From Tetrahymena elliotti 4EA (lineage: Eukaryota > Ciliophora > Oligohymenophorea > Hymenostomatida > Tetrahymenidae): a DNA stretch of 64,000 nucleotides. Both the position numbers and the translations under genes were made by a program. Within the stretch, counting starts at the first letter, position 1. Each line of letters starts with the position of its first letter. Below the pieces are notes generated by a model, which was given only the letters and a program-made list of their open reading frames with translations, ran no database searches and was not told the DNA's origin. The stretch covers positions 416,374 through 480,373 of the forward strand of contig JH720333.1 of the NCBI GenBank assembly GCA_000231825.2, read 5' to 3'. Shown in pieces: positions 24,580 through 39,192 of this stretch.

Positions 24580-26259
24580 AACCAGAAATATTTGAATACG
24601 TACGTACACACAAAAACTAATTACAATTTTTAATTTTGGTGAATAATTAATTCACTTATTCATTCTCTTTATCCTAAACCTCAAAAAAATAATAAATAAA
24701 TAAAAACAAAAATAATAATAATCATCTATCCCATAAAATCAACAAAATCACTAATAATCATTTAGATAGCTACAATAATACAATTAGGATTATCAATAAA
24801 AAGAAATTCCTAAAAAATTTTCCATCAATAAATAAAAAATAAAATTTTTACAAAATGCATAGAGATGTTATTTAAGAATAAAATTATGATATGGTGTACT
24901 TTCTTACATACGTTACATATATTAATTTATTAATTCATCTTTTCTGATTTTCATCTCTAAAAATTTTTTTAAATGTTTAAATTAATAATTAATTAATAAC
25001 CTTTTTAATAGAAAATTTAATCTTTGATAATATCTTGTATCTCACCTAATCCTGACTAAAAACCTCCTCTACCTTTATTTATAAATATCAAAATTAATTC
25101 GGCTTTAGATTGTATGAAAAAATGATATTTCAACAAGCTGTAAACATAAATAAAAACATTATTATAAAATAAATTTAGTTTATTGTTAGTTTATTTAGAT
25201 AAAAAAAAGCTTAGTACTAATTTATGTTTTAATGTCCACACTATTAATACATCTAACTCAATTTTAGTGATTAGAAATTATAAGATTTACATTTCAAATT
25301 TTTGTATGATTACAAATATTCTTTACCCTAAAATATATGAAAAGATTAAAACAAAATTTTTCAAATTTAATAAAACATAAATTTAAGTATAGTAAAGAAA
25401 ATCCGCTTTCTATCTATGTTAATTAGATCATAGTATTTTTGATAAAAATAATTAGCTAAAAAAAGTGGATTTTTAATCTTTCTAATAAATTTACCCAAAT
25501 TTCTTCATCGCATTGCCTTTGTGTCTGTTTTATCTTTATCATAAATACATTTTTATGTCATTGAACGAAATTGAGAATGAGAGTAGAATATTATTTATTC
25601 AATTTGAAAAGTTATATAAAAAGCTTAAGAAAATATGATGTTAGTGTAGTTTTTAAAATTTATATGAGCAATTGATTATTATTTAAATAGAATAGATATT
25701 AAAAGAATTATTGATGGATGAGAGAAGAAAGAATTTTGAGTTTTTTAATGAAATTGGAATATAATAACTCCTCTTGATTAAAAAACTGAGTACATAAAAA
25801 ATAGATATACTTACTTACTAAAATAAAAAGGATTTGTCGTCTTTTATGAATTTAAAGAAGCTATATATATATATTGTATGTATGTATATACAACAACTAC
25901 ATTTTAGTTTGTATAAATTTGTGTATGTTTTGTGATAATATGATCTTAATGTTAAATCAATCTAAAATTCAATTTTTCATTTCAATTATTAATAAGTTAA
26001 ACGAATTAAAGATTTATAGATATATAGAAGACTCATTTAATATTAATAAAAGCACATAAAATAAATAAATAGACTAACTTCAAACAGTGCAAATTTCACA
26101 AAAACTCAAATAATAGTTATACTCCATTTCAATTATTCTAGCTTAGTAAAACTCTGATTGTTTTCCATAGATAGATTCAATTTCAAAATAATCCATTAGA
26201 GTTAATAAGTTAATAAATAGTATTTTTAGCTTTTAGTTAGTTGATTAGTAGTTAAAGTG
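24580..26259. other. AT-rich spacer with an orphan coding-like segment
   Basis: 1.7 kb upstream of the calcium-channel gene. Short ORFs around 25183-25380 and 25874-26059 look AT-driven. A small minus-strand coding-like piece at 25142-24951 is discussed in findings. A short TATATATATA run lies near 25863-25873. Confidence 0.5.
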
Positions 26260-29200
26260 ATGAGCAATTAAGTTTCAAATTAAAACATTATTTATATTTA
26301 ATCTCGTTCACCAACTTAGAGTAAACTTATAAACAACTTTCTTCAGGAAAGGTAAAATTTAAATTCAATTATATTCATACTCTTTGTAATTATTTATCTT
26401 TTTCAACAAATTCATCTGATTTTTTAATAAAGTAGGGATACCCCATATAATGGTTCTAATATAGATGAAGATCAGCAAAAAGGTGCGAGATTAATTAACT
26501 CAATTAGATAATTCCCATCACAATAGCAACACGTGGGCTATTAAGATGATTAAAATATTCATAACTAAGAAGATATTCTTATTGAATAGAATTCACAAGC
26601 ACCAAAAGAAGTAGCTGAGCATCTTAGATCTTAAAGAATAAAGCTATTCAAAGAAAGTATAACTAAATAATTTAAATATTCAATCATTTCTAATACACAT
26701 TCTCTAAAAATAGAAAGTCTTATGAAAATGCCAACAATGTTTAAAAATTAGGAGAATGAAGAAAAGGATGAAGATGCTAAAGGAGAAGAAAATGAGGCAT
26801 TAACTTAAGATATTAATTTAAAATATGGAGATATTGTGTATTTTAAATACTACAGAGAGCAATCAAAAGGTATTATTTCAGGTAAAGCAATTATTTGTTA
26901 TTATGATGATTATTAGCTAAAATATTTCACTAATAAAGATAAAAGCATTAAACGATAATTAAATAAGTAAGTAAATGAAATTAGATGCAATATTTTATAG
27001 TCACATATGATAATATTTATTTTATCAATAAAGTATTTTAAAATACTAATTTATTTGCATACAGTTTCAATTAAATGAAATTAATCAATATATCAATATA
27101 TATAGGTGATGGTATTGCTGGAAATAAGATTGAATGCATTTCTGTAGGAAATGTTATATAATCTGGAAGTGAGGAACACTTTCTATAGTAATTGAGCTTA
27201 CATGAAAACGATGCTGATGACATTTATGGTACAAGTAGTGAAGATCCTAACATAAAAAAATAAATATTAAATAAGGAAGCTTCTCTGCAGTTTAGAAAAT
27301 GTTTGTTCAGAGTCACAAATTCTAAGAAATATTATTATCAGAATTTATACAATATTGAATTAAAAAACATGAAATCATCCTAATATAAAAGCAAGAATTA
27401 GCAATAGAAGTTAACAGATATCGAATAAAAGATGAAGGAAGAACAGGAAGAAAATGAAAGTGCATATAAACACAAAGTTGGAACAAATGTTATTTATGGA
27501 TAAGAAATATAATTAGAACATATCTACAGTAAATGCGTTGTTACATTAAATCCAGATGTTTTAGCATACGAACACTGCTGCAGAGAGGTAAAGATAAAGA
27601 AATCGTTTATTATTTTTTCAAACAAAATTCTATAAAATAGTTAAGTTTAGAAGAAGTTCCTTCTTAGTGGTCAAATTTTATTATTACTTCTTCAAATAAT
27701 GCTAAAAAAACAGGTGAACCTGTCATGTATAAAGAACAGATCAGTATTTATAGTTCTGAAAATCCTTATTATTGGATTAATATCTAGCAGACTTCTTTTA
27801 ACTTATAAGAAGATAACACAGAATCCATTACTAATTTATTTGATGAAGGTCTTGAGGTTAATTGTACCGACCGTTAAGCTTCAATAAAACTCAGCCTTTA
27901 TTTAAACATTACAGAATAGAAAGAGCGTTAAGAATTATTAGAAAAACAAGAAAATTAACCAATTTAAATTGGCGATATTGTCTATATTTACAACAGGTAA
28001 ATAATCTTATTTATCATACCAAGAATATAATTAACTATTTGGGGAATAATTTGTAGATTTTTGATTGATTGTTTATTATTTTTCATAAAAAAGAATTGTT
28101 AAAGGAAGGATAGGAGTTGCAAGAAAGAATTAATAGCAAGATAGTGACTCTCAATTTAACATGAAACAAGTAGAAATTAAGGTGGAATCAAAAGATGATT
28201 TTTAATAGTCAAAGGGATTAAAAATTGATGTCTTGAAAGTGGAAGAATATACAAAAAATATTTCTTAGTAGTATGAGTTTTTTATTGATACAAGCGAGGA
28301 TGAAAAAAGAATAGAAACTCTTTGGGAAATTTAAAGAGAAAAAAATTTTGATTCATCACTTGCAAGCCATTATGACAACTATCGTATCAAAAATGTATGG
28401 ACTGGTTTGTATCTTTATTTAAATGATAATGATGAAATAGATCTAACTCTTGAAGGTAACTTAGATAAGACCTTCTTTTCTATTAAACCCAAGAGAATAC
28501 TATAGCTAATTGAGAACACTCTAGTTTACTAGTAGCCTGTAAAAATCATGTAATCTATATAAGATCACACTATGTACCTTAGAGTTAAAGAAAATGCAAA
28601 TGAAGAAGATGAATTTACTTATTTCAATTAAAGAAATATTAAAAGTTAAGTAAAATCTATGAGATTCACTAGAAATTAATGCAAAGTTTTTGATGATAAA
28701 CCAAAAGTTGTTAATTCCATTTCTTCATATAACATTAAAAAAGATAAAAGAGGTGAAATAGAATTTGAGTTACTTAGAGTAGATCCTAAATTAATGTAAA
28801 GATTTCTATTGATTTACACAATATTTAGATTAGTTTAAAGAGTATTTCTAATAGAATATTTATTAATTTAAAGATAATTTTTAATGATTCAAAGAGTATT
28901 TAAATTAATTTAAAGAGTGTTTTTTAATTTAATTTAGAAATCTTGCCGATAGAGTGTCAAGTTTATTCCCATACTTAATGAATTTCTACATTTTCTTGTT
29001 AAATTGGGGTAACAGAATTCAAAAAAATTTAGGGATTGAAGAGTGGTACTATGAGCACGATACTGCTTTTAAATAACAAAAATCTTTATACAATTATGTG
29101 TAGTAGCTTTATTAGAGCATAGAAAATCTTGAGGATTTCTTGAGACCAGATACCAATTTAATGGAGAGATAACGTATTTTGCTAGATGCTGGTATAGTGG

Positions 29201-32200
29201 AAATTTTACTTTTAACTTTGAAGCTTATTCATTACAAGATTTATTGCCACTGTGAAAAAGATAATTAAAATTAATTTTCAGATTAAAAAAACATCAACGA
29301 CAAATAAAGTAACATCCCTGACAAGACAGCTTAGAAAATAGCTTCTATCAAACTTCTTAAAATTATCTCAGTTCTTTATGATGTAAATTCATTATTTTAG
29401 CAACTTACATCTTTCAATAGGAATGATTTTATAAAAATAGATATTAATTAAGTGCATTCAAGGAAATTCCTAGTGCTCTTCTTTTATATTCAAAATGCAA
29501 AAAGATGATAAAGATGATTTCCTCTTTAATTAAATAAAATATCACAAAGCCGAAGTAGTAACATTGCTTAAAGAAGCTACTAGGTATGTTGATGGTGAAC
29601 ACAAAGAATAAAATATAGAGAATATGAAAAAATGGGTCAAAAAGATTTAATAAATAACATCATCTAATGTACAAGAATAAACTTTTATTATAGAACTACT
29701 TTGTTTATCTATCACTGATCACTTAGAATAGCCAATCACTGAATATCAGAATTCTCTTAGAAAGGAACTTTTCATATAACCAAGACACTTTAAAGGTGAA
29801 GACGATTTAGATGGAGATAATAATATGAATCACTTAAAAAAAGATAAGAAATATACTGGACTTCTAAAGAAATCTCATTTACTCAGTTTCAAAATAGAAT
29901 AAGATTAACCTTATATCATCTTTAACTTATCAAGTAAAATAATTAATATTTGTTGTTGTTAATAATCTATTTTAACTTACTTAAAAAATAGACCCAAATA
30001 AAAGCAAATTTGAAAACGACAATTAAGATCTCTACTTTTAAGTAAAGAAAGAGGATAAGAAATTTGATGAAAAAAATATCAATCATTTCGCATTTGATTA
30101 TATTAATGGATCTTAGGTAAAAGATAACAAATCTAATACCCAGCTCAAGCAAATTTTTGAAAGATATGAAATTTATGTCTTATAAGTTCTAAATTTATAT
30201 TCACTTCTTTCTGCTGGTAGAAATACAAAGTCTATCAAGTGTCTCTAAACAATAGGTTTATCTAAGAATTTTATATATAAATGTCTATAATTTAAGAAAA
30301 TTGATGGAGATCATTTAACTTAGTATAAGAGCATTTTAAATTTGTATGATAGTTTTATCTTGAACGTATCACCTTTCACTCCTATCACAGGATATAACAA
30401 TCTAGTTTTTCAAAATGTAGATTTTAAGGAATTTGATCCAAAAAAATAAGCATCCTTTCATCTTTTTAGAGAAATAGTCGTTAACTAAGAAACTAAAAGC
30501 TAGATCAAAGAAGAATACAAAAAATTAGGAGGTGATGCTAATAAAAATTAAGACAGCAATGACCCTAATCTACTTCAAAAGTATGCTAAATTCATCGTTG
30601 ATAGAGAGGAATAATGGTATAAAGAATCTCAAACAATTCCAGAAAAACTTCAACAAATATCATCCCTAAGAATCTAAGAAGAACTTATTATCAGTGATAA
30701 AGAAAACAAAGATAAAATAATTGAAATCTTAGATCATTCAATGACTTACAAGAAAAAACCTGTAATTCTTCAAAAAATAAATAAATTATCATTTATTTTT
30801 TTATTTTATTATTAAAATATTAGAATGTAGATAAAGCTAAACTCTCTAAATTTATATTAGAAGCTTTCTTATAGATGCTTAAGATTGTTAAATCCCGTAT
30901 AAATTTAGGCTACAACACTCCTGAACAGAACCAAAAAATTTTTGATATTGTAAATTCCATTTAAAATGATGAAAATTCCATGGTTATTTTATTAATTTTA
31001 TTTAAATAGATTCCAAATATTTTCTTAGCTCTCATTGATTACAAGGAAGACTAGCAAAATATGTCCATCTAGAATGATTTAACTGAATTGGCTGCACTAA
31101 ATCAGAAAAAAAATAAAAGAAAAGATGCTGCTGGTCGTTTTAATTAAAACTGGATTTATAAATTCATGAGATATAATCTAGAGTATTCCTTTGAAGATCT
31201 TATCACAACAAAAGTAAAAATTTGAGCAATTATTTTACATTCTGGCTAATTTAATGATTACAATAAAATAATCCATGAATTACAGTTACATTATAAGATT
31301 AATTTAATTTGTCAATTTTAAAAATATTTCTTTGGAATAATAAATAGATTTTTATAGAAGCAATTACGATAGTTAATATTATCACAAAGCTTAATATGTA
31401 TCTCTATATTGTAGAAGTTATTTAGTCCAAAAAGACTATTAAAAGTGACTCTTTGGAGTATTTTTACTAGTTCAAATTCTCTTTAGAGAATGAAAAAATT
31501 GAGAGCAGAAGCAAAGGAGTCAATTTAAATGTATTAATTATGCAAACTATGGAATATTTAAAAAGAGATCCTATTCTTGAACAAACAATGTTCAAAACTC
31601 TCCTGAAAAGTTTTGACTACCTCAAAGATCTCTAGAACTAGATGTTAGAAGTAGAAATTATTGAAGATTTATAAGAAATTGAAATCTACAAAGATGTTAA
31701 TGGATTAACAGAAAATAATTAAAATTCTCAAAGATCTCCCTAAGATATCAAATTAATGGTTTTTAGAACTATTTAATACTTTGAATACCTTAAAGTCTTG
31801 ATTGATGAAAAATTCTTTGATATTAAAGAAAAAGACTTAGATGAAGAAGCCTTAAAGATATATGATACTAAATTAACTAAAATAAATGAATTAGAGAAGA
31901 GTTTCGAACAACTTAACAGCACAATAGACTACTGCATCTCTCTATTTTCAAAAAAAATAGCCATCGAAGGGAGCAAAAACAAGCAACAACATTACAAATT
32001 GCAGCTTCAGAATATTTTCAGAAACTCTCGTATTCCAGAATATCTGTTAAAATTATTAAATAAAGTTCCTATATATAATTCCAGTTTCATTGAATTTTAC
32101 AGAGTAAGTAGCTTTTTCTTCTTTTAAATAAAATTATTAAAAATTGTTAAATAAAATTAGAAATTAATTAAATTCTTTGAGCACTACACTGAAGACAATA

Positions 32201-35200
32201 TGATTAATAAACGTAGATTGTTGGATTACATTACATAAATTATGAATTTGTGTCTAATCCCAAACGAATTAAATCCATTATCTAATGAAATAAATCCTTT
32301 AGATGACAGATAAGGAGAGAGAAAAAAATTTTATGTCCAGCCTATCAAAGTATTTAAATTAAATTTATTTTTGTTTAAAAAATATTTTTTCTAAGTACAA
32401 TAAAAAAATAAATTAATAAAATAAAAAGATTTAGAAACTTTGCATTCAATTATTTGAAGATATTAAAGACGATGGCACAATAATAAAAGATATAATTAAC
32501 CTAATTATTAATTTGATAGAAGAAAATAATCCTTTCAATGTGGGCAAAGATAAATATGGCAACTAAAATTGGAAGCAAATGAAGTATAAAATATATAGAT
32601 TTGGTATGGATGAGTTAAAATGCAAAGCTCTCATTTAATACTTCAAAATTTTGAAATCTTTAACATTTGCATAAAACATGAAACCTATACAATCGAATTA
32701 GCTTTAAATTTTAAATAATTTCATGCACAAAAAAGTTCTCACAGATATAGTTTAACCAATTATTGAAAGCTATTTAACTAGATTCGATATTAAGTTTGAA
32801 ACAGATTCAGAATAAAATAAATTAAAGCTCCACACTTAGGGTAATTAATTCTCTTTTTTATTTTTTAAATGGTCAAAAAAGATCTTTCTACTTAATCAAT
32901 ACAAATTACATATTAGTCTTACATTGATTTTTTTTAATTTTTTAGGAATTATTTTACTTGCATATTGCTGTAAGGATTTCAAGATTGGTATATAAGAAAT
33001 TCAAAGATTTGTCATGTTTGATACACTCAAAGCAATTGTTACTAGCTAATATGCACCTTATATGTTAAAAAGAGCTTACTTAAAATGTTTATTTGAAGCT
33101 TATGTGAATAAAGTAATTTTATATTTATACTATTAATACAAAGAAAATACATTATTTATTAATCAAAACTAAAAGGTTTATGATGTAGAAAAGGATAGTT
33201 CAAACGAAACAATTTCAAATATTGAATTAAATGATATTCTAACTTCAGAAGTTATTCCAAAACTTTCTGTAGTAACCTCATATAAATATTTGGAAGGCCT
33301 AATTATCCACAAAGAAGAAAAGGGGTAGGAAATGAGGGGTTTGAGAGAAAGTGTGGCCAGAAATAAATACAGAATTTTCAAACCTAACAAGGACTATGAT
33401 TAGGCAATATGGGCTGATGAGGTAGCTTAATTTTTATTTATTTACTTATTATTGATTGATTGATTGAGGGTTTTATTTCTTTAAAAAAAAATAACAAAAA
33501 TAGTAAAGAAAGAATTTTGGAGGATCATAAGTTTAAGAGCAAGGTATTGTACAAGATGTTAGTGAATATTGGAAGTACTTGTTCAAAGAAGGATTAATTC
33601 ATTTTGTTATTGACAGTTTTGATGAATTTAGTGATATTTTAGTTGGAGATTAAAAAGATGCTGACCATTAAAATTCAGTCTTTAGCAACTTTTTATTCAT
33701 CGGAAACAACATATAAAAGATTTATGAACAAATAGAAATTATTGAAAAAGAATTCAAGGTTTTAAGCATACAATAAAAAAATTATGTCGATTTTGATTTG
33801 TTGAAAAATGTATTAGATATTATTCCTGTTGGTAACCCAAAAAAAGGAGGTACTCAATTTATTATTGATGTAAACAAAGATTAAAAGGTAAAGATTATTA
33901 CTTATTTTTTTAGATAAAAACTGGAAGATTTATAGACTTGATATTCAAGCCAATCTATTTTTCTTTAACAAATTTTAAAAATAAAAAAATTTAAGTCAGT
34001 TAATTTCTTAATCAAAAAGTAAAAGAAATTATGGTTTTATTTGATATTCATAAATATAAATTTCATATTTTGAAGTTAATTTAAAATTTATGAGTGATTA
34101 TTTGTATCTATTTAAAAAAAGGATCTAAGAGTTTGCTTTTAAAATATTTTTTTATAAAGAATTAGGTTGTAAAGTTAGAGAATGTGAACTAAGAACAAAT
34201 ACCAGAAAATATCGCTCAATAAGAAATTAATATTGTACATTAAAGTAAAGATTTAGAATAGATTGAAATTCAAAAGAAACTTAAATTACAGCTTGTCAGA
34301 AAGAGAATTACTTTGTCATAATTTATATTCTAAGTCTACACATATTTCTAAGATACAAAGTCAATTACAAAAGCACTTTATCAAGCCTTGAATGTTCAAA
34401 AACTTGTTTTTTTACCGTCTGAAATTAATCATGTGCTAAACAAGTATTGCAGCTATGAAGAAAAATACATGAATTAGCTCTCGTTAAACAATTTAACTAA
34501 AAAAAAGATTCAAAGTTAAGCCCAAGATTTAGAAGATTTGATTAGATAAGTTATAGCTAGCTTGTACTAATTAATTACAAAGTCTTTTAAAAATTCAGCA
34601 GTATAAGATTAAATTGATCCTCTTGTTATAAATAATATTATTTCAAGTCAGAAGAAAGCCCGTTCACAGTAGGCATAGATAGATATTATCAAAGTTAAAT
34701 TTAGTAGATAAATCAAATTAAATATTAAGGATCAGTTAAACATTCTCAAAAAATCTGTGATAGATTCTGATGTTGAGCAGGATTTTATTTCAGCAAACAA
34801 AAATTAAGGAAGACTAGAATCCTTAGTTAACAAATATTCTTAAGATATTGATAATTGTATTGCTGACTATGAAGTGTATGTAAAATTAAACGATGAAGAT
34901 CCCAGAGATGACAATCAATAATTAGTAAAAGCAGGAACTTCTATTAATAACCAAATGAATGGAGCACTTGCTGATGATTAACTAAAAAAACTTTCTTCTG
35001 CTGTTATTGAAGAATTATAAGAAGAAGAGGAAGAAATGTCTAAGGTCGAGCTCTATTATTTAGATAGAATGATGATAGACTCTCAAATCACTTTATTCTT
35101 AAGAGATATTTAATAAGAGCTTAATATATATGCTATTGATGGTGAAAATAAAGAAAGTGAAGATTCTTTTCTAGATGAATTATAACAAATTGAAGAGACA

Positions 35201-38200
35201 GAAAACTTTACTTATTAGGCTAACTCAGATGTTAACCCTCAAAAAAGAATATTCCAATCTTATGTTCAGCTATTTTCATAAGTCTTCTAAGAAAAGAAGT
35301 ACTATTTAGTCAAAATAATTAGACTTATTCTTGAAGTTGTTTAAATTGATGATTCAACCATGAGCAAACTTACTTCTACAAGCCACAAAGAAAGAAAAAG
35401 AGCTAAAAGTAAATTCGATCTTCTCCAACTTTGTCAATCAGAAGTATTACTTTCTTTCTTTCTTTCATTTATTCAATCAATCACCATTTTATTCTTATGT
35501 TTTATTCATCTTTTAATTGTTTTAATGCTTTGTTATTCATAGTTTACATTTTAAAAATCAAATAATTCATTAATTTTTAAATATATAGGTTGCAGGATAG
35601 AATATATTTATTCATGCTTTAAATCTAATCAAAGTTACTTCTACTTACGATGAGCTTTAGGAAGGATTAACTTTTATGATATGCTTGCTGAATAGAGGTA
35701 ATCAGTTTGCTTAAAACTGCATTCTCAATTACTTTAAGAAAAATACAGATGCTCTTGTTGATTTCTTTTCTTTCTTAAGAAACTTTTTCAACCAAGAAAT
35801 TACTCAATAAATCAAGAGAATGTTTGATTAATAGGTAAAATTATCTTCTTTTTAAGACAATAATTTATAAATATGCTATTTTTATTTCATGTTTTTAAAA
35901 ATAACAAAAGGCAATTTCGAATATCCCAACTGAATTTGAGATCCTCTCTTTAAAGATTCTAAGACTCATTTAACTGTTTTGTGAAAATGTAAATGAGAAA
36001 TTCTAATACTTTTTAATGAAGTAAACTGAGGATGAAACTACATAGCTTTCGAATTACAATGTTATTTTAGAAGTATCAACTTTCTTATCCATATTCTTAG
36101 AAGATGACTTACTGCTAATGAGCCGTAAATAAAATATTATCATATAGTGCATTGATACTTTAAATGAGTGTATTAGTGGATAGCAAAAAGTGGTAGACTG
36201 TGTTGGTAATTAATAATTTATCTTCAAATAAATATTTTATTCTTTTCTTTCTCTTAAAAAATAGCCTAAAATAAAAGATTATTCATTTACTTGAATGAAA
36301 AGATTATTAGAAAAAGCATCAATTTCGAATAAGTAATGCTTATTAATCCTACTAAAGCAGATTTTAGAAAGTTTGAAATTCAGACTTCTAATTTAAGAAA
36401 AAATCTAGAACTTTTCTAGAGTGCTATAAAATTCATTTTGACGATTGTTAGCGGTGTTTCAAGCAGTGAACACCTAGAATTTTTACTTGAGCAAGTTTAA
36501 ACTGCTAAATTAATCAGAATGTTAGATACTATTTATGAGAAAAGAATATAGTAAAAGGTAGACTATGTTTAGATGGGATAGTTATGCAATCATTTAAGTG
36601 AAGGCATTGATGACGACGATAATGATGATGGTCAAATATTCTGCAGTGAAGACTATTGCATTTAATAAAAAGTTACACTCATAGATTAACTTATAATATC
36701 TATTGCATTTAATGTATTTATATTCTTCTACTATCTAAGAGATTCTTTCCCAGATTATCAAGAAAAATTGTTAGCTTTCCACTTAGATGAGAAAAAAGAT
36801 TTAGAAATTAATTTAGATTTTTCAGATTTTGGTCTTGATGTTATAAATAAACCTTTTTAAGCTAAAGAAGATGACAAATCAAAAGACATAAAGAAATAAC
36901 AATCCTTAAAAAAGCAGAGAAATTCTCGTCGTAGTTCATCTAAAAATCCTCAAAATAAAACTCAATCAGGTATATCTAATGATGTATAAGATGAAGATGA
37001 AAATGATGATGATAATGAAAGCATAAAAGCTTAAAATGAAGAAGAATAAAATCTCAAAAAACTTTCGGATGCATATAATGATGAAAGGGATAAATTTAGT
37101 GCGCGTAAATTGATCTAAAAAGGTTTAGCTTATATAATCTTAAAAGATATTGCCACTCTAGAAAAAAATGAAGGTAATGAATAAGGTGCCAACGAATAAA
37201 TCTAATTTGGTGAAGATGAAGATGAAGATGATCATGAATTTTCCGATTTAGTGGTAGACAAAAATAGACCTTATTTTAAATTCTTTAAGAATTTTATTGG
37301 TTCTGTTGAAATAAAAAATCAGCATGAAAAACTCCAAAAAGTTTATTTTTAGAAGCCTTTTTATACAAAGTACCTCACTCCTGATATTAAAAAACATTTG
37401 GTAATACAATCAATTATTTAATTTTAAATTAAAATAGTAGAGTTCTTCAAATTTCTTTACATATTTTTCATTAAAAATTTGAAATATTTGTTAATTTACA
37501 AAATTTGATTATTAGAGAAAATTTGTAGTCAATAATTTATTTCATATTCAGAGAGATTAAAGTGAATAAAATTAATCAATTTAGTAAATAAGTTGTTATT
37601 TTAAAATTTTTATTATAAATAGGTATACGAATCAGACAGAGATTCTGATACAGAAAGATTAATGTTCTTAATAGAACATTCTACTTTTTATGAGGAATAA
37701 ATGATCCATAAATAAAAGATATCCTAATGGGGAGTAATAAATTAATTCTGATATATTACTATAATATTTTAAAAATATTTCTAAAATAAAAGCTATTCTC
37801 TTATTTTGCTGATAAGTGGAGATTATATAAATAAATTTCTTATTATTTAGTAGTTGCTTTGACTATAATTACTCTAGCTACATATGGTTACTCTGAAACT
37901 GGTAAAGATGATGGAGGAGATACAGATACAGATGTAGCAAATAGTTCAGACAATGAAAATATCAAGAATACTTTTGTAGTAGTTTCTTACATTTAATTAA
38001 TACTTAGTTTTGCAATATTAGTAAGTTGTGGTATAGAAAGATTCCCAATCTCAGTGTATAGAAATGTAGAAAACTAAGTCTATGAAACCATCTAAAGAAA
38101 TAAAAGAAATGCTGGTTTCTCTGATGACAGTATTAGCAGTGTTTACAAGATGATTTCAAACAAGCTTTATGAAAAACTTTCAGTAAAAAATGCAAAATCA

Positions 38201-39192
38201 ACTGCATATGTCAAAATCGTATTAGTTTGCTTAGATAAAGAAAATATATATAATCTTTGTTATCTGATTATAACTGCTTTTGCCTTTTCTAACAATTTTA
38301 TTTATGCTTTCCTTCTCTTAGATATAGTAAAGAGAAGTGAAGATTTGCAGAATGTTATTTCCTCTATCACAAAGAATGCTTTGAGTTTGCTAAAGTTCAG
38401 CTTTTTAGGTTTAATCATCATGTATATATATGGTATTATAGGTAATCAATCCTTTAAAGCCGATTATAATCCCGGCAATGGTGCTATTAGTGATACTTTC
38501 ATTTTAACTATTACTTCAACAATCAAGCAAGGTCTTAAAAATGGTGGTGGTATTGCAGATAGCTTAAACCCTGCTAAATATGATGATAGTTAATTTTGGT
38601 CTCGTTACTTTTTTGATTTGACCTTCTTTATTGTAATCAATATGCTTTTCATTCAGATGATTTTTGGTAAATTATTCAAATTTACTACAAAATAATTTTA
38701 AATTTCAATTAAATTATATAGGTATTATTCTTGATACATTTGGTGAGTTAAGAGATAATAGATAAGAATTGCTAGAGCTTGTTAAAAATACTTGTTACAT
38801 TTGTGTAATTTTGTTAAAATTGTTAATGTCATAGTTATTTAATTTCATTATACTATATACAGGGTTAAAGCCGTAGATATTTAGAAGCAAATAGCGACGA
38901 AGATTGGCATCATCATATCTACATGGAGCATAATTGCTATAATCTTCTTTTCTATATTATTTATATTAGAAGAAAAAGTGAAAATGATTGTGATGCTTTA
39001 GAAAAATATATTAAAAAGTGTTTGGAAAAGAGTGAAAATGAAGAGAAAACATAATATAAGCCAGTTGATTTTATTCCTATTGGAGAAAGTTTATCAATAG
39101 AAAACTTTAGAAATAAAGAGAAAGAACATGTTGAAAATGAAGATGACAAAGAGGAATAGGATGGAGATAAAGAGTCAGGAAAGAAGGAATGA
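26260..39192 (+). CDS. IP3-receptor/ryanodine-receptor-family intracellular calcium release channel
   Basis: Giant gene, 23 exons, about 3,603 aa. Exons: 26260-26351, 26433-26966, 27065-27587, 27641-27996, 28094-28795, 28938-29382, 29441-29933, 29992-30761, 30824-31213, 31348-32103, 32161-32349, 32429-32840, 32946-33112, 33176-33421, 33504-33887, 34166-35443, 35589-35834, 35911-36205, 36265-37400, 37623-37733, 37793-38666, 38722-38804, 38863-39192. An in-frame TGA precedes the ATG. The N-terminus has a MIR-like region (NVWTGLYLYLNDND). RIH helices follow near residue 810 (RQRILLDAGIVEILL), then an RIH-associated domain at about 2580-2800. Acidic low-complexity loops precede about six membrane segments from residue about 3190. 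The pore reads GGGIAD (38543-38560, residue about 3425); S6 reads FGIILDTFGELR. The C-terminal CYIC...H-x4-H zinc motif matches ITPR. It likely releases calcium from ER or alveolar stores. No SPRY or RyR repeats were seen. Intron 33888-34165 may hide a small exon. Confidence 0.9.

Noticed and set aside
33888..34165. Possible small exon inside calcium-channel intron 15 (KTGRFIDLIFKP)
   Set aside because: It would need a 26-nt intron before it, and its composition is AT-driven; kept only as an alternative splice model.
35360..35542. ORF running from a calcium-channel exon into sequence rich in FLSFFLS
   Set aside because: The first part is real coding sequence in frame, but the hydrophobic end (from 35444) is intron 16, since the RIH-associated domain resumes at 35589.
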